A stretch of 64,000 nucleotides of DNA, from assembly GCF_040546765.1 (NCBI RefSeq), contig NZ_JBEPOK010000001.1:3720001-3784000 (forward strand). Reading direction: 5' to 3'. A model generated the notes under the pieces. The model saw nothing but the letters and a program-made list of their open reading frames with translations. It had not been told where the DNA came from and did no database searches. The stretch is from Arthrobacter sp. OAP107 (GTDB lineage: Bacteria; Actinomycetota; Actinomycetes; Actinomycetales; Micrococcaceae). Position numbers and translations under genes: made by a program. Each line of letters opens with the position of its first letter. Position 1 is the stretch's first letter. Positions 9,501 through 16,746 of this stretch are shown here, piece after piece.

Positions 9501-10291
9501 GCGAACCAGCGCATCTGGTCCACCTCGTCGCCGAAGAACTCGACCCGGATGGGGTGGTCCTCTGTGGGCGGGAAGACGTCCAGCATGCCGCCGCGGACAG
9601 CGAACTCGCCACGGCGGGTCACCATGTCCACGCGGGCGTAGGCGGCGTCTGCAAGGTTCTTGACGACACTGCTGAAGGGCGCTTCCTGGCCGACCTTCAG
9701 CGTCACAGGAACCAGGTCCCCCAAGCCGGCCACGATGGGCTGGAGCACGGCGCGCACAGGGGCCACTACCACCCGGAGCGGTCCCGCTGCGTTTTCCGGG
9801 TGCGCTGAGTCTGCGGGATGGGCCGAGTCTTCAGGATGCGCGAGGCGCCGCAGGACCGACAGGCGGCGGCCCACGGTGTCCGAACGCGGGGACAGCCGCT
9901 CGTGCGGGAGCGTTTCCCAGCTGGGGAACTCGGCCACGGCGTTGGCCGGCAGGTAGGCGCGGAGCGCGGCGGCAAGGTCCTCGGCCTCACGGCCCGTAGC
10001 GGTCACGGCCAGGACAACACCCGGCGCGGCGTGGTCAGCGCTGGCATCACCGTCTCCCGCAGCGTTCAGCAGGCCGTCCGCCATCTCGGCGAGGAGCACG
10101 GGCCGCAGGCCCGCCGGGGCGCTGATCTGGTAGTCCTCGCTGCGGATGCTGAAGCTACGCCCGGCCTCGGCCTGCACCCGGGCGAACGTCTTGTCCGCGT
10201 GAAGGACGCGGCGCAGGCCGTTGAGTGGCAGTCCATTGGACGGCAGGCCAGTGGAGGGCTGGCCTTTGGGGCTCTGGCCTTTGGAGCTCAT
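6533..10291 (-). CDS. mfd: Transcription-repair coupling factor
   Basis: A 1252-aa ATP-dependent translocase that removes RNA polymerase stalled at DNA lesions and recruits UvrA. It has the N-terminal UvrB-like modules, the RNA polymerase interaction domain (beginning near HVVHEQHGIGRFVEL), the superfamily-2 helicase core with Walker A GDVGYGKTEIA and DEEQ box VIVDEEQRFGV, a helicase C-terminal half with QLRGRVGRGRERAYAY, and the C-terminal TRCF domain. An AGGAG about 11 nt upstream supports the ATG. Two oddities sit in linkers. A 15-bp tandem duplication at 10259-10288 makes a Ser/Gly/Pro-rich N-terminus. Three 18-bp units at 9788-9841 encode AHPEDS-AHPADS-AHPENA, where most homologues have none. 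Transcription probably starts from a TAGGCT element at 10368-10373. Confidence 0.97.
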   Translation of the reverse strand: MSSKGQSPKGQPSTGLPSNGLPLNGLRRVLHADKTFARVQAEAGRSFSIRSEDYQISAPAGLRPVLLAEMADGLLNAAGDGDASADHAAPGVVLAVTATGREAEDLAAALRAYLPANAVAEFPSWETLPHERLSPRSDTVGRRLSVLRRLAHPEDSAHPADSAHPENAAGPLRVVVAPVRAVLQPIVAGLGDLVPVTLKVGQEAPFSSVVKNLADAAYARVDMVTRRGEFAVRGGMLDVFPPTEDHPIRVEFFGDEVDQMRWFAVADQRSLSAPGVHHPTELHAPPCREILITPSVMSRAATLKSQLPAAADMLEKIAGGIAVEGMESLAPVLVDAMVPFMEQLPAGSISVVIEPEKVRTRAHDLAATNEEFLEAAWSTASDGGVAPLALDTVLSSQASAALHSASFRSLAETRSAALGNEVSWWSITSLATDEELTPDIDVLNLHAREPRGYQGDVAEMMDFIGSHVRDQWRLVVATEGPGPAQRLAELFHDADIPCARVDTLDHEPQAGIIEVTTAAVGRGFVLDGLKLGLLTEADLLGRTSAGSTKDMRRMPSKRRNAVDPLQLVAGDHVVHEQHGIGRFVELIQRKVAGGGDGVREYLVLEYAPSKRGAPGDRLFVPTDQLDQVTRYVGGDTPVLSKMGGADWASTKSKARRAVKEIAGELIRLYSARMASRGHAFAPDTPWQRELEEAFPYVETPDQLTTINEVKADMEREIPMDRLVSGDVGYGKTEIAVRAAFKAVQDGKQVAVLVPTTLLAQQHYETFTERFSGFPLRVKPLSRFQAAKEAKETVEGVKNGSVDVVIGTHRLLSKDFEFKDLGLVIVDEEQRFGVEHKEALKKMRTNVDVLAMSATPIPRTLEMSLTGIRETSTLATPPEERHPVLTYVGPYTDKQTSAAIRRELMREGQVFFVHNRVSTIEKTAAKIRELVPEARVEVAHGKMSESRLEQIIVDFWEKRFDVLVCTTIIETGLDISNANTLIVDGADKYGLSQLHQLRGRVGRGRERAYAYFLYPSEKPLGEVALERLKAVATHNELGAGMQLAMKDLEIRGAGNLLGGEQSGHIQGVGFDLYIRLVGEAVAEYRGEAEEKAAEMKIELPVNAHLPHDYVPGERLRLEAYRKLASAVTNEAIDEVLAELVDRYGEPPLPAQNLVAVARFRVGAREAGLSDVALQGNFIRFSPAQLPESKTMRLNRMYPGAQSKPALDAVLIPKPKTARIGGRDLQDAEILEWADGVIRNIFSDAPVPLEATKG
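9788..9841 (-). repeat. Three 18-bp tandem units inside mfd
   Basis: Three imperfect in-frame copies encode the hexapeptides AHPEDS, AHPADS and AHPENA at residues 151-168 of Mfd, between the UvrB-like modules. Length change in steps of six residues would be tolerated in this linker. Confidence 0.8.
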
Positions 10292-10450
10292 GGGCAGGAT
10301 CTCCTGGAAATCTCATCGGAACGCAGGCAACACGAAAAGCCGAGATTCTCGCGAATGCCGGGGCTTCCAGCCTACCCCTGCAGGCATGGACGCGGCATCC
10401 GGGTCCCGGATGCTGCATTGCTAAGCTTGCTGAGCAGGTGAATTCGGCAG

Positions 10451-10484
10451 AGCCCGATATCCAGCACAGCCCGATGTCCAGCGC
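10451..10484 (+). repeat. Two 17-bp tandem repeats in the 5' region of the SDR gene
   Basis: The units AGCCCGATATCCAGCAC and AGCCCGATGTCCAGCGC differ at two positions and abut. They lie 30 bp before the start codon, just upstream of the ribosome-binding site, in the divergent mfd/SDR promoter region. Confidence 0.6.
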
Positions 10485-10513
10485 AGCCGTGCCGCCGCCC
10501 CAAGGAGACTCCC

Positions 10514-12073
10514 ATGAGCGACCAGACCGGAAATGACAGCAGCACCGATGCCCGAACGGTGCTGGTCACGGGCGCCACAGGCTACATCGGCGGCCGGCTG
10601 GTTCCCCGGCTGCTCGACGCCGGGCACCGCGTCAAGGTGCTGGTCAGGTCCCCCGAGAAAATCGCCGGCGTGCCGTGGTTCGACGACGTAGAGGTGGTCA
10701 AAAGCAGCCTCGACGACGCAGCGGCCCTGGAGAAAGCCCTGCAGGGCGTGGACGTGCTGTACTACCTGGTCCACTCCATGGCGGCAGGCTCCGGTTTTGA
10801 GGCCAAAGAAAAGGCCATGGTCGAGCTTGTGACCGGTGCCGCCGCGGCAGCCGCGGTCCGGCGGATCGTCTATCTGGGCGGCCTGCACCCGCGCAACACG
10901 GCGCTCTCAACGCACATGCGCTCCCGTGAAGCGGTGGGGGCGGTATTCCTCTCCGGCCCGGTGGACGCCATCGTGTTCCAGGCCGGGGTGGTGATCGGTT
11001 CCGGCTCGGCGTCCTTCGAAATGATCCGCCACCTGGCCGAAACCCTGCCCCTCATGCCGGCGCCCAGCTGGGTCCGCAACCGGATCGAAGCCATCGCCGT
11101 CCGCGACGTGCTCCATTACCTCGTCGGGGCGGCATCGCTGCCGGAACCGCTCAACCGCACCTTCGACATCGGCTCCCGGGATGTCCTGACGTACGCGGGC
11201 ATGATGAAGGAGTACGCGGCAGAGGCGGGCCTGCCGCCGCGCCCGGTCCTGGCACTGCCGGTGCCGGCACCCCGGCTGGCCGGATTGTGGGTGGCCCTGG
11301 TGACCCCCATTCCGCTGTCCATGTCCGTGCCGCTGGTCCAGTCCCTGCAGCACGACGCGGTCTCCGCCGAACACGAGATCGACAACTACATCAAACAGCC
11401 CGACGGCGGCCTGACCGGCTACCGCAGGGCCGTCGCCCTGGCACTCGGCAAGGAACGTGACGGACAGGTCGAAACCACCTGGGCCAATGCCGGCGCCGAT
11501 GCCGACCCGCTGCCGAGCGACCCCGGCTGGGCCGGGCACCGGGTGTACGTCGACGAGCGGACTTTTGCCAGCGATGTGGACCCGTCGCACGTGTGGACGA
11601 TCATCGAGGGTATCGGCGGCCGCAACGGCTGGTACTCGCTCCCGCTGGCGTGGAGCGTCCGCGGCTGGCTGGACAAGCTCTCGGGCGGAGCGGGCCTGCT
11701 CCGCGGCCGGCGGCATCCGCACCATCTGGTGTCCGGTGAGGTGGTGGACTGGTGGCGCGTGGAGCGGATCGAACGCGGCCGTTTGCTCCGGCTGCGGGCC
11801 GAAATGCGCGCCCCGGGACGCGCATGGCTGGAGCTCTGCGTGGAGCCCGACGGCACAGGGAGCCGGTACCGCCAGCGTGCGATTTTCTTCCCCAAAGGAC
11901 TCAGCGGGCGGCTCTACTGGCTTGCCGTTCTGCCGTTCCACAGCATCATCTTCCCGGCCATGTCCCGCAACATTACCGCGGCGGCCCGGAGGCTGTCCGC
12001 CGAGGAGAAATCCGGCGTCGCAGAGCACAGTGCCGGACGTCCCGGTGCCGGGGAAGCACGGCCAACCCCGTAG
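10514..12073 (+). CDS. SDR/NmrA-like NAD(P)-binding protein fused to DUF2867
   Basis: A 519-aa two-domain protein. Residues about 17-300 form an atypical short-chain dehydrogenase/NmrA-like Rossmann domain, with the nucleotide loop VTGATGYIGGRL at about 18-29 and a YYLVHSM segment. The C-terminal ~200 residues, from VYVDERTFASDVDPSHVWT on, correspond to DUF2867, a helix-grip-like ligand domain often fused to such reductases. No catalytic YxxxK is evident, so it may bind a cofactor rather than reduce a known substrate. AAGGAG lies 7 nt upstream of the ATG. The TAG stop is itself part of TAGGAT at 12071-12076, a plausible -10 for the next gene. Confidence 0.8.
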   Translation: MSDQTGNDSSTDARTVLVTGATGYIGGRLVPRLLDAGHRVKVLVRSPEKIAGVPWFDDVEVVKSSLDDAAALEKALQGVDVLYYLVHSMAAGSGFEAKEKAMVELVTGAAAAAAVRRIVYLGGLHPRNTALSTHMRSREAVGAVFLSGPVDAIVFQAGVVIGSGSASFEMIRHLAETLPLMPAPSWVRNRIEAIAVRDVLHYLVGAASLPEPLNRTFDIGSRDVLTYAGMMKEYAAEAGLPPRPVLALPVPAPRLAGLWVALVTPIPLSMSVPLVQSLQHDAVSAEHEIDNYIKQPDGGLTGYRRAVALALGKERDGQVETTWANAGADADPLPSDPGWAGHRVYVDERTFASDVDPSHVWTIIEGIGGRNGWYSLPLAWSVRGWLDKLSGGAGLLRGRRHPHHLVSGEVVDWWRVERIERGRLLRLRAEMRAPGRAWLELCVEPDGTGSRYRQRAIFFPKGLSGRLYWLAVLPFHSIIFPAMSRNITAAARRLSAEEKSGVAEHSAGRPGAGEARPTP

Positions 12074-12120
12074 GATGTGGTGAGCAAAAAGCGTTCTGAC
12101 CCCACAACGACGGAGGATCA

Positions 12121-12618
12121 ATGGCACTGAGTGCTTCCACCACCCTTCCCCACGGCGTCGACAGCGTCACCGCAGTCTTCGCGAACGAGGACTTCCAGCG
12201 CCACACCAGCGAGTACGTCGGCGGCAGCCTCGAGTCCTTCACGGTGGCGGGCGACATCGCCGGAGAGTTCAGCACCACGTCCGTGCGCACGCTTCCCACG
12301 ACCCGCCTGCCGGAAATCGCCCGGAAGTTTGTCGGCGAGAGCCTCAAGGTGACCCAGACCGAAAACTGGGAGGCTCCGGCCGCCGACGGTTCGCGCCAAA
12401 GCACCATCTCCCTGAAGATTGCCGGCGCGCCGATCGACGTGTCCGCGGTCCAGCGTCTCGTTGCCGAGGGCGGCAGCACGCGGATTGAACTCGAAGGCAA
12501 CGTCACGTCCTCCGTACCGTTCCTGGGCGGCAAGATCGCCGACGCCGCCGAGCCCATGGTGGGCAAGGCACTGAACATCCAGTCCCAGCAGGCCCAGGCC
12601 TGGCTCGAAAGCCACTGA
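12121..12618 (+). CDS. DUF2505 family protein
   Basis: A 165-aa soluble protein matching DUF2505, an actinobacterial relative of the START/SRPBCC ligand-binding fold. It opens with MALSASTTLPHGVDSVTAVF, has the family's central TRLPEIARKFVGESLKVTQTE, and ends with a long helix containing GGKIADAAEPMVGKALN. The family's ligand is unknown. The ATG is preceded by a GGAGG at good spacing. The gene is followed after 4 bp by a small membrane protein, so they are probably co-transcribed from the TAGGAT element at 12071. Confidence 0.85.
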   Translation: MALSASTTLPHGVDSVTAVFANEDFQRHTSEYVGGSLESFTVAGDIAGEFSTTSVRTLPTTRLPEIARKFVGESLKVTQTENWEAPAADGSRQSTISLKIAGAPIDVSAVQRLVAEGGSTRIELEGNVTSSVPFLGGKIADAAEPMVGKALNIQSQQAQAWLESH

Positions 12619-12622
12619 TCCC

Positions 12623-12844
12623 GTGGACGTCCCTGCCTTCATTGCGCTGGTCCTGATCGTTTCGGGCGTGTGGTCCCTGGTCGTGTGGCCGCAGTTCCTG
12701 CGCCGCGTCATGAAGGACCCGCGGGCACGGGACGCCGCCGGCAAGGCCACGAAGTTCCTCACCGTCCACGTGGTCCTGGTGACGGTATCCATGGTGCTGG
12801 GCGCCGCCACCGCCGCAATCGGAATCGCGGCGCTCGTCAGCTGA
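12623..12844 (+). CDS. SCO4848-like small membrane protein
   Basis: A 73-aa protein with a GTG start 4 bp after the DUF2505 stop. It has two hydrophobic helices, about residues 4-25 and 47-70, separated by a basic/polar loop RRVMKDPRARDAAGKATKF. The layout and the WPQFLRRVMKDPRA segment fit the SCO4848 family of short actinobacterial membrane proteins, as I remember it. No function is known. The close spacing suggests translational coupling to the DUF2505 gene. Confidence 0.75.
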   Translation: MDVPAFIALVLIVSGVWSLVVWPQFLRRVMKDPRARDAAGKATKFLTVHVVLVTVSMVLGAATAAIGIAALVS

Positions 12845-12854
12845 TGCGCGTGTG

Positions 12855-12914
12855 ACGGCTCCGCTGGGTGAGTTGCCGGAACCCGGTTTCGACAAGCTCA
12901 ACCAGCGGAGCCGT
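12855..12914. repeat. Imperfect palindromic intergenic repeat with TTTCGACAAGCTCAACCA core
   Basis: The perfect 13-bp outer arms are ACGGCTCCGCTGG (12855-12867) and its complement (12902-12914). After one mismatch the pairing continues (TGAG with CTCA). The loop side contains GGTTTCGACAAGCTCAACCA, which I recall as a common intergenic repeat in Arthrobacter-type genomes. It lies between the SCO4848-like gene and nhaA and may act as a terminator. Confidence 0.75.
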
Positions 12915-12997
12915 AGCAGTCAGATAAGCTGGGTATTCAAGGTGCGCCGGGAAGTCTGGTCGGCAAGACGTTAGCCGATCCCTCGCGAGGAGCTCAA

Positions 12998-14386
12998 ATG
13001 CCCAAGCCGTCCCGCCCTTCCAGGAAATTTCCCTCCCGGAAATTCCCGGTCTTCAGCCGCTCCACCTATCCCGAGTACCTCCGCATTGCCGCGATCCTCC
13101 GGACAGAAACAGTCGGCGGCGCACTCCTCCTGGTCGCCACGGCGGCCGCGCTGATCTGGGCCAACTCCCCCGCCGCGGATGCCTACTTTGGGTTGCGGGA
13201 CCTCAAACTGGGCTATGAGCCCTGGCACCTGCAGCTGAGCGTCGGGCACTGGGCTTCCGACGGACTGCTCTCACTGTTCTTCTTCATCGCCGGCCTGGAG
13301 CTCAAGCGCGAGTTTGTCTCCGGCGACCTGCGCCGGCCCTCACGGGCGGTGGTCCCGGTAACAGCCGCGGTGGGCGGCGTTGCCCTGCCGGCCGTCATCT
13401 ACTCCGTCATCGCCTGGAACCAGGGGGCCGAGGCCCTGAGGGGGTGGGCGATCCCGACGGCCACAGACATTGCTTTCGCGCTGGCGGTGCTCGCCGTCAT
13501 CAACACCCACCTCCCATCGGCCCTAAGGACGTTCCTGCTCACCCTGGCCGTGGTTGATGACCTGATCGCCATCGGCATCATCGCGTTCTTCTACTCCTCC
13601 GGGCTCCAGCCGGCCCTGCTGCTCGCGGCCCTTGTCCCGCTGGCCGTTTTCGCCTGGCTGGTGCAGAAACGGGTCACCCGCTGGTACCTGCTCCTGCCGC
13701 TGGCTGCTGCCACGTGGGGTCTGGTGCACGCGTCCGGAATCCACGCCACAGTGGCCGGCGTCCTGCTCGGGTTCACCGTCCCGGTGGCCGCATCCCGGCG
13801 GGACCGCCACCCAGGCAGCAATGCCGACCGCAGCATCACCCCCGGCGGCGGCACCCACGACAGCGGCAGCACCGGCATGGCCGAGCGCCTGGAGCACCGG
13901 CTCCGTCCGCTGTCTGCGGGGTTCGCGGTCCCCGTGTTCGCGTTCTTCTCGGCGGGCGTGGCGTTCGGGGGAGCCTCGGGACTGGCGTCCGCCCTGGCCG
14001 ATCCTGTGGCGGTGGGGATCGTGACAGCACTGGTCGTGGGCAAGGCCGTTGGCGTCTTCGGGGCAACGTTCCTGGTCACGAAAACCACCCGCGCCCAGCT
14101 CGACGACGGACTGAAGTGGGTCGACGTCGCCGGACTGTCCCTCCTGGCCGGTGTTGGCTTCACCGTCTCGCTGCTGATCGCCGAACTGAGTTTCGGGTCG
14201 GGCTCGGCCCATGACGACCACGCAAAGGTGGCCATCCTCGCCGGTTCGCTGACAGCGGCGGTGCTGGCCGCCGTCGTGCTTAAGGCCCGCAACAGGCACT
14301 ACCGGCTCCTGGAGGCGGAGGAGACCAGGGACGACGACGGCGACGGCGTCCCGGATGTCTTCGAACGGTCCGAACAGGACCGCTAA
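12998..14386 (+). CDS. nhaA: Na+/H+ antiporter NhaA
   Basis: A 462-aa integral membrane antiporter that exchanges cytoplasmic Na+ for external H+. Family landmarks are [20 protein letters not shown], the [12 protein letters not shown] segment, the adjacent aspartates of the ion site in [17 protein letters not shown], and [15 protein letters not shown]. About 11-12 hydrophobic segments are visible. A hydrophilic loop of roughly 40 residues rich in Arg/His/Gly, starting [10 protein letters not shown], sits between helices and is longer than in E. coli NhaA. The C-terminus is a charged tail ([12 protein letters not shown]). GAGGAG precedes the ATG at good spacing. It converges with sufU. Confidence 0.95.
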   Translation: MPKPSRPSRKFPSRKFPVFSRSTYPEYLRIAAILRTETVGGALLLVATAAALIWANSPAADAYFGLRDLKLGYEPWHLQLSVGHWASDGLLSLFFFIAGLELKREFVSGDLRRPSRAVVPVTAAVGGVALPAVIYSVIAWNQGAEALRGWAIPTATDIAFALAVLAVINTHLPSALRTFLLTLAVVDDLIAIGIIAFFYSSGLQPALLLAALVPLAVFAWLVQKRVTRWYLLLPLAAATWGLVHASGIHATVAGVLLGFTVPVAASRRDRHPGSNADRSITPGGGTHDSGSTGMAERLEHRLRPLSAGFAVPVFAFFSAGVAFGGASGLASALADPVAVGIVTALVVGKAVGVFGATFLVTKTTRAQLDDGLKWVDVAGLSLLAGVGFTVSLLIAELSFGSGSAHDDHAKVAILAGSLTAAVLAAVVLKARNRHYRLLEAEETRDDDGDGVPDVFERSEQDR

Positions 14387-14424
14387 GCCAGGACCCCTAA
14401 GCCAGGTCTGCCAAGCAGGTGCGC

Positions 14425-14874
14425 TCAGGCCGCCTGGTTCAGGGCGTCCTCTGCCGCGACCCAGGAGATCATGGCGCACTTTACCCTCGCGGCGTAGCGG
14501 GCCACGCCTTCGAAGGCGGCGGCGTCGCCCAGGATTTCCGGGTCGGCCGGGATTTTTCCGCGGGAGCGCAGCACCTCGCGGAAGTTCCCGATCACCGCGC
14601 GGAGCTCGTCCACCGTCATGCCCTCGGCGAGATCGCTCAGCACGGAGGCGGACGCCATGGAAATGGAGCAGCCTGCCCCGTCCCATGCCAGCTGCGTGAC
14701 CGTGCCGTGGTCCACGGCCACGCGCAGGGTGACCTCGTCGCCGCATACGGGGTTGAGCTGGTGCGACTGGCCGGTGGAAGCACCGTCAGGGGCAGCCGTT
14801 GCAGCCAGTCCGCTGCCGTGCCGGGCCTTGGAGTGGTCGAGGATGATCTGCTGGTAAAGCTGGTCGAGGCTCAT
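14425..14874 (-). CDS. sufU: SufU zinc-dependent sulfurtransferase for Fe-S assembly
   Basis: A 149-aa IscU-fold protein that accepts persulfide sulfur from SufS and hands it to the SufBCD scaffold. The three conserved cysteines are visible in NPVCGDEV, GAGCSISMAS and RVKCAMISW, with the first Asp of GDE as the fourth zinc ligand. The ~20-residue insertion before the second cysteine region that distinguishes SufU from IscU is present in outline (LAEGMTVDELRAVIGNFREV). It starts 39 bp after sufS, so the two form one transcript. No sufBCD genes are in the window. Confidence 0.93.
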   Translation of the reverse strand: MSLDQLYQQIILDHSKARHGSGLAATAAPDGASTGQSHQLNPVCGDEVTLRVAVDHGTVTQLAWDGAGCSISMASASVLSDLAEGMTVDELRAVIGNFREVLRSRGKIPADPEILGDAAAFEGVARYAARVKCAMISWVAAEDALNQAA

Positions 14875-14913
14875 GCTCAGGTACCTGTCGTCGGGTTGCG
14901 GGGCCAGCTTGGG

Positions 14914-16239
14914 CTAGGCCCGGAAGTAGGCGCGGACCCCGGACACGGCGTCCAGGAATTCATCCACGTCGTCGGTGGTGTTGTACAAGTAGGCGCTTGC
15001 CCGGGTGGTGGCTGTCAGGCCCAGGCGTCTGTGCAGCGGCTGCGCGCAGTGGTGGCCCACGCGGACGGCGATGCCACGGGCGTCAAGGAACTGGCCGACG
15101 TCGTGGGCGTGGACGCCGGCAACGTCAAAGGCCGCCAGGCCGATGCGGTCCTGGCCGGCGGCCGGACCCAGCACGCGCACGCCGTCGATGGCTTCCAGGC
15201 CTGCCACCATCCGCTGGCCGAGCTCCGACTCCCAGCGGTGCACCCGGTCGATGCCTGTTTCGGTCAGGTAGTTGACGGCGGCGGCCAGGGCCACTGCCTG
15301 TGAAATCTTCTGGGTCCCGGCCTCGAACCGCTGCGGCGCGGGGAGGTACTCCGCGCGTTCCATGGTCACCGTGGTGATCATGGAACCGCCGGTCAGGACC
15401 GGCGGGAGCACGTCCAGGAGCTTCTGCTTGCCGTACAGCACTCCGACGCCGGTGGGCCCCAGCATCTTGTGGCCGGAAAACACGGCGAAGTCGACATCCA
15501 GCTGCTTCACGTCCAGTGCAAGGTGCGGCGCCGACTGGCAGGCATCCAGCACCACGAGGGCGCCTGCCCGCCGGGCGAGTGCGACGAGTTCGCTGACCGG
15601 GTTAATGGTGCCCAGCACGTTCGAGGCGTGGGTGAACGCCAGCAGCCGGGTGCGCTCCCCGACGATGTCCGCCGCCGCATCCATCCGCAGCACCCCGGCG
15701 TCGTCCAGCGGGATGTGCCGCAGGGTGGCACCTGTCCGGTAGGCCAGTTCCTGCCAGGGAATCAGGTTGGCGTGGTGTTCCATCTCGGTGACCACAATCT
15801 CGTCGCCCGGCCCCAGGGCGAGGTCCCGCAGCTTCGAGTCGCCGCGCCCCTGGGCTGCCCACAGGGCGGCGTTGGACAGCGCATAACTGACGACGTTCAG
15901 GCCCTCGGTGGCATTGGAGGTCCAGACGATCTCCTCATAGTCCGCCCCGACAAAGTCGGCGACGGTCTGCCGGGCGTCCTCGAACACCTCGGTGGCCTCG
16001 ACGGCAAGGTGGTGGGCTCCGCGGTGCACGGCAGCGTTCCGCTGCTCGTAGAACTCCTGTTCCGCCTCGATCACGCTCAGCGGGTTCTGCGAGGTGGCGC
16101 CGGAATCAAGATAGATGAGCGGGCGGCCGTTGACCGTCTGGTTCAGCACGGGAAAGTCGTTGCGGATCCGCAGGACCTCGGCGTTGTCCATCGCAGAAAG
16201 GGCACGCGTCAGCGTGGTTGGCGTTGATACTACGGCCAA
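14914..16239 (-). CDS. sufS: SufS-type cysteine desulfurase
   Basis: A 441-aa class V PLP enzyme that removes sulfur from cysteine for Fe-S cluster assembly. The PLP lysine is in FSGHKMLGPTG, the histidine on the ring side is in EMEHHANLIPW, and the active-site cysteine that carries the persulfide is in VRVGHHCAQPLH. Length and motifs match the SufS (group II) branch. The start is a TTG at 16239, chosen because AAGGAG lies 5 nt before it and the conserved RNDFPVLNQ region begins about 26 residues in. It is followed by sufU but is separate from any other suf gene. Confidence 0.94.
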   Translation of the reverse strand: MAVVSTPTTLTRALSAMDNAEVLRIRNDFPVLNQTVNGRPLIYLDSGATSQNPLSVIEAEQEFYEQRNAAVHRGAHHLAVEATEVFEDARQTVADFVGADYEEIVWTSNATEGLNVVSYALSNAALWAAQGRGDSKLRDLALGPGDEIVVTEMEHHANLIPWQELAYRTGATLRHIPLDDAGVLRMDAAADIVGERTRLLAFTHASNVLGTINPVSELVALARRAGALVVLDACQSAPHLALDVKQLDVDFAVFSGHKMLGPTGVGVLYGKQKLLDVLPPVLTGGSMITTVTMERAEYLPAPQRFEAGTQKISQAVALAAAVNYLTETGIDRVHRWESELGQRMVAGLEAIDGVRVLGPAAGQDRIGLAAFDVAGVHAHDVGQFLDARGIAVRVGHHCAQPLHRRLGLTATTRASAYLYNTTDDVDEFLDAVSGVRAYFRA

Positions 16240-16257
16240 TGGGACTCCTTGGGTGCC

Positions 16258-16273
16258 TTGAGGTACCCCTCAA
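16258..16273. promoter_or_regulatory. Short palindrome TTGAGG-N4-CCTCAA upstream of sufS
   Basis: A perfect 6-bp-arm inverted repeat 18 bp before the sufS TTG start codon. Its position suits a repressor site near the transcription start, but 6-bp arms can arise by chance. Confidence 0.3.
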
Positions 16274-16369
16274 TTGTCCCACAGCACCTTGGAGCCCAGC
16301 AGAGGCAGGGGCCGGGCCTGCCTGACCGGCACAACTGACGGGGGCCCGCTGACCCGGGCGCATGCGAAA

Positions 16370-16395
16370 GGCGGCCCCCGTCGCTGCGGGCCGCC
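16370..16395. terminator. GC-rich hairpin in the luxR-sufS gap
   Basis: The arms GGCGGCCC (16370-16377) and GGGCCGCC (16388-16395) are flanked by AAA and CTT, giving a weak intrinsic-terminator shape. The 16240-16746 gap holds this hairpin, the sufS promoter region and the nested repeat at 16598-16663. I see no convincing gene in it. Confidence 0.4.
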
Positions 16396-16597
16396 CTTGT
16401 CACGCCGTTGGATTCGCTTGTTGCGGACTACTTGTAAGGACCGGCGACGGCTGGGGGGAGAGCCTCGGTCTCAGAAGGCTCTGACGTCGCCGGCCCCGCC
16501 TTTGCCCGGACCCGAAGGGCCGGAAAATCTTGTGCGAGACCTGGAAAATCTGGTGGCAGCTTCGGGGGGAGATCAGCCCTGCTTCCGCTGCCACTAA

Positions 16598-16663
16598 TAG
16601 TTAATCGCGTACTGGCGCCCACGGCACCAGTACCGGGTACTCGTTTTTCTGCGTACTTAACTA
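16598..16663. repeat. Nested inverted repeats downstream of the LuxR ATPase gene
   Basis: An 11-bp hairpin (16609-16619 with 16623-16633, GTACTGGCGCC against GGCACCAGTAC, one mismatch) sits inside an outer pair TAGTTAA (16598) / TTAACTA (16657). GTACT recurs between them. It starts about 85 bp after the stop of the minus-strand luxR gene and may be its terminator. Confidence 0.5.
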
Positions 16664-16746
16664 CTGGTTCCCGCAGGTGGCGCGGTCCGGCCTGCAACCG
16701 CGCGGAATTTGCCCCGGGGACCGGAAAAAATCGGTTTGGAGAAGCG

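Noticed and set aside
7475..9808. A 777-codon open frame antisense to mfd
   Set aside because: The His/Gly/Val/Asp-rich composition without any domain is the typical shadow of a high-GC gene on the other strand; the mfd motifs are complete.
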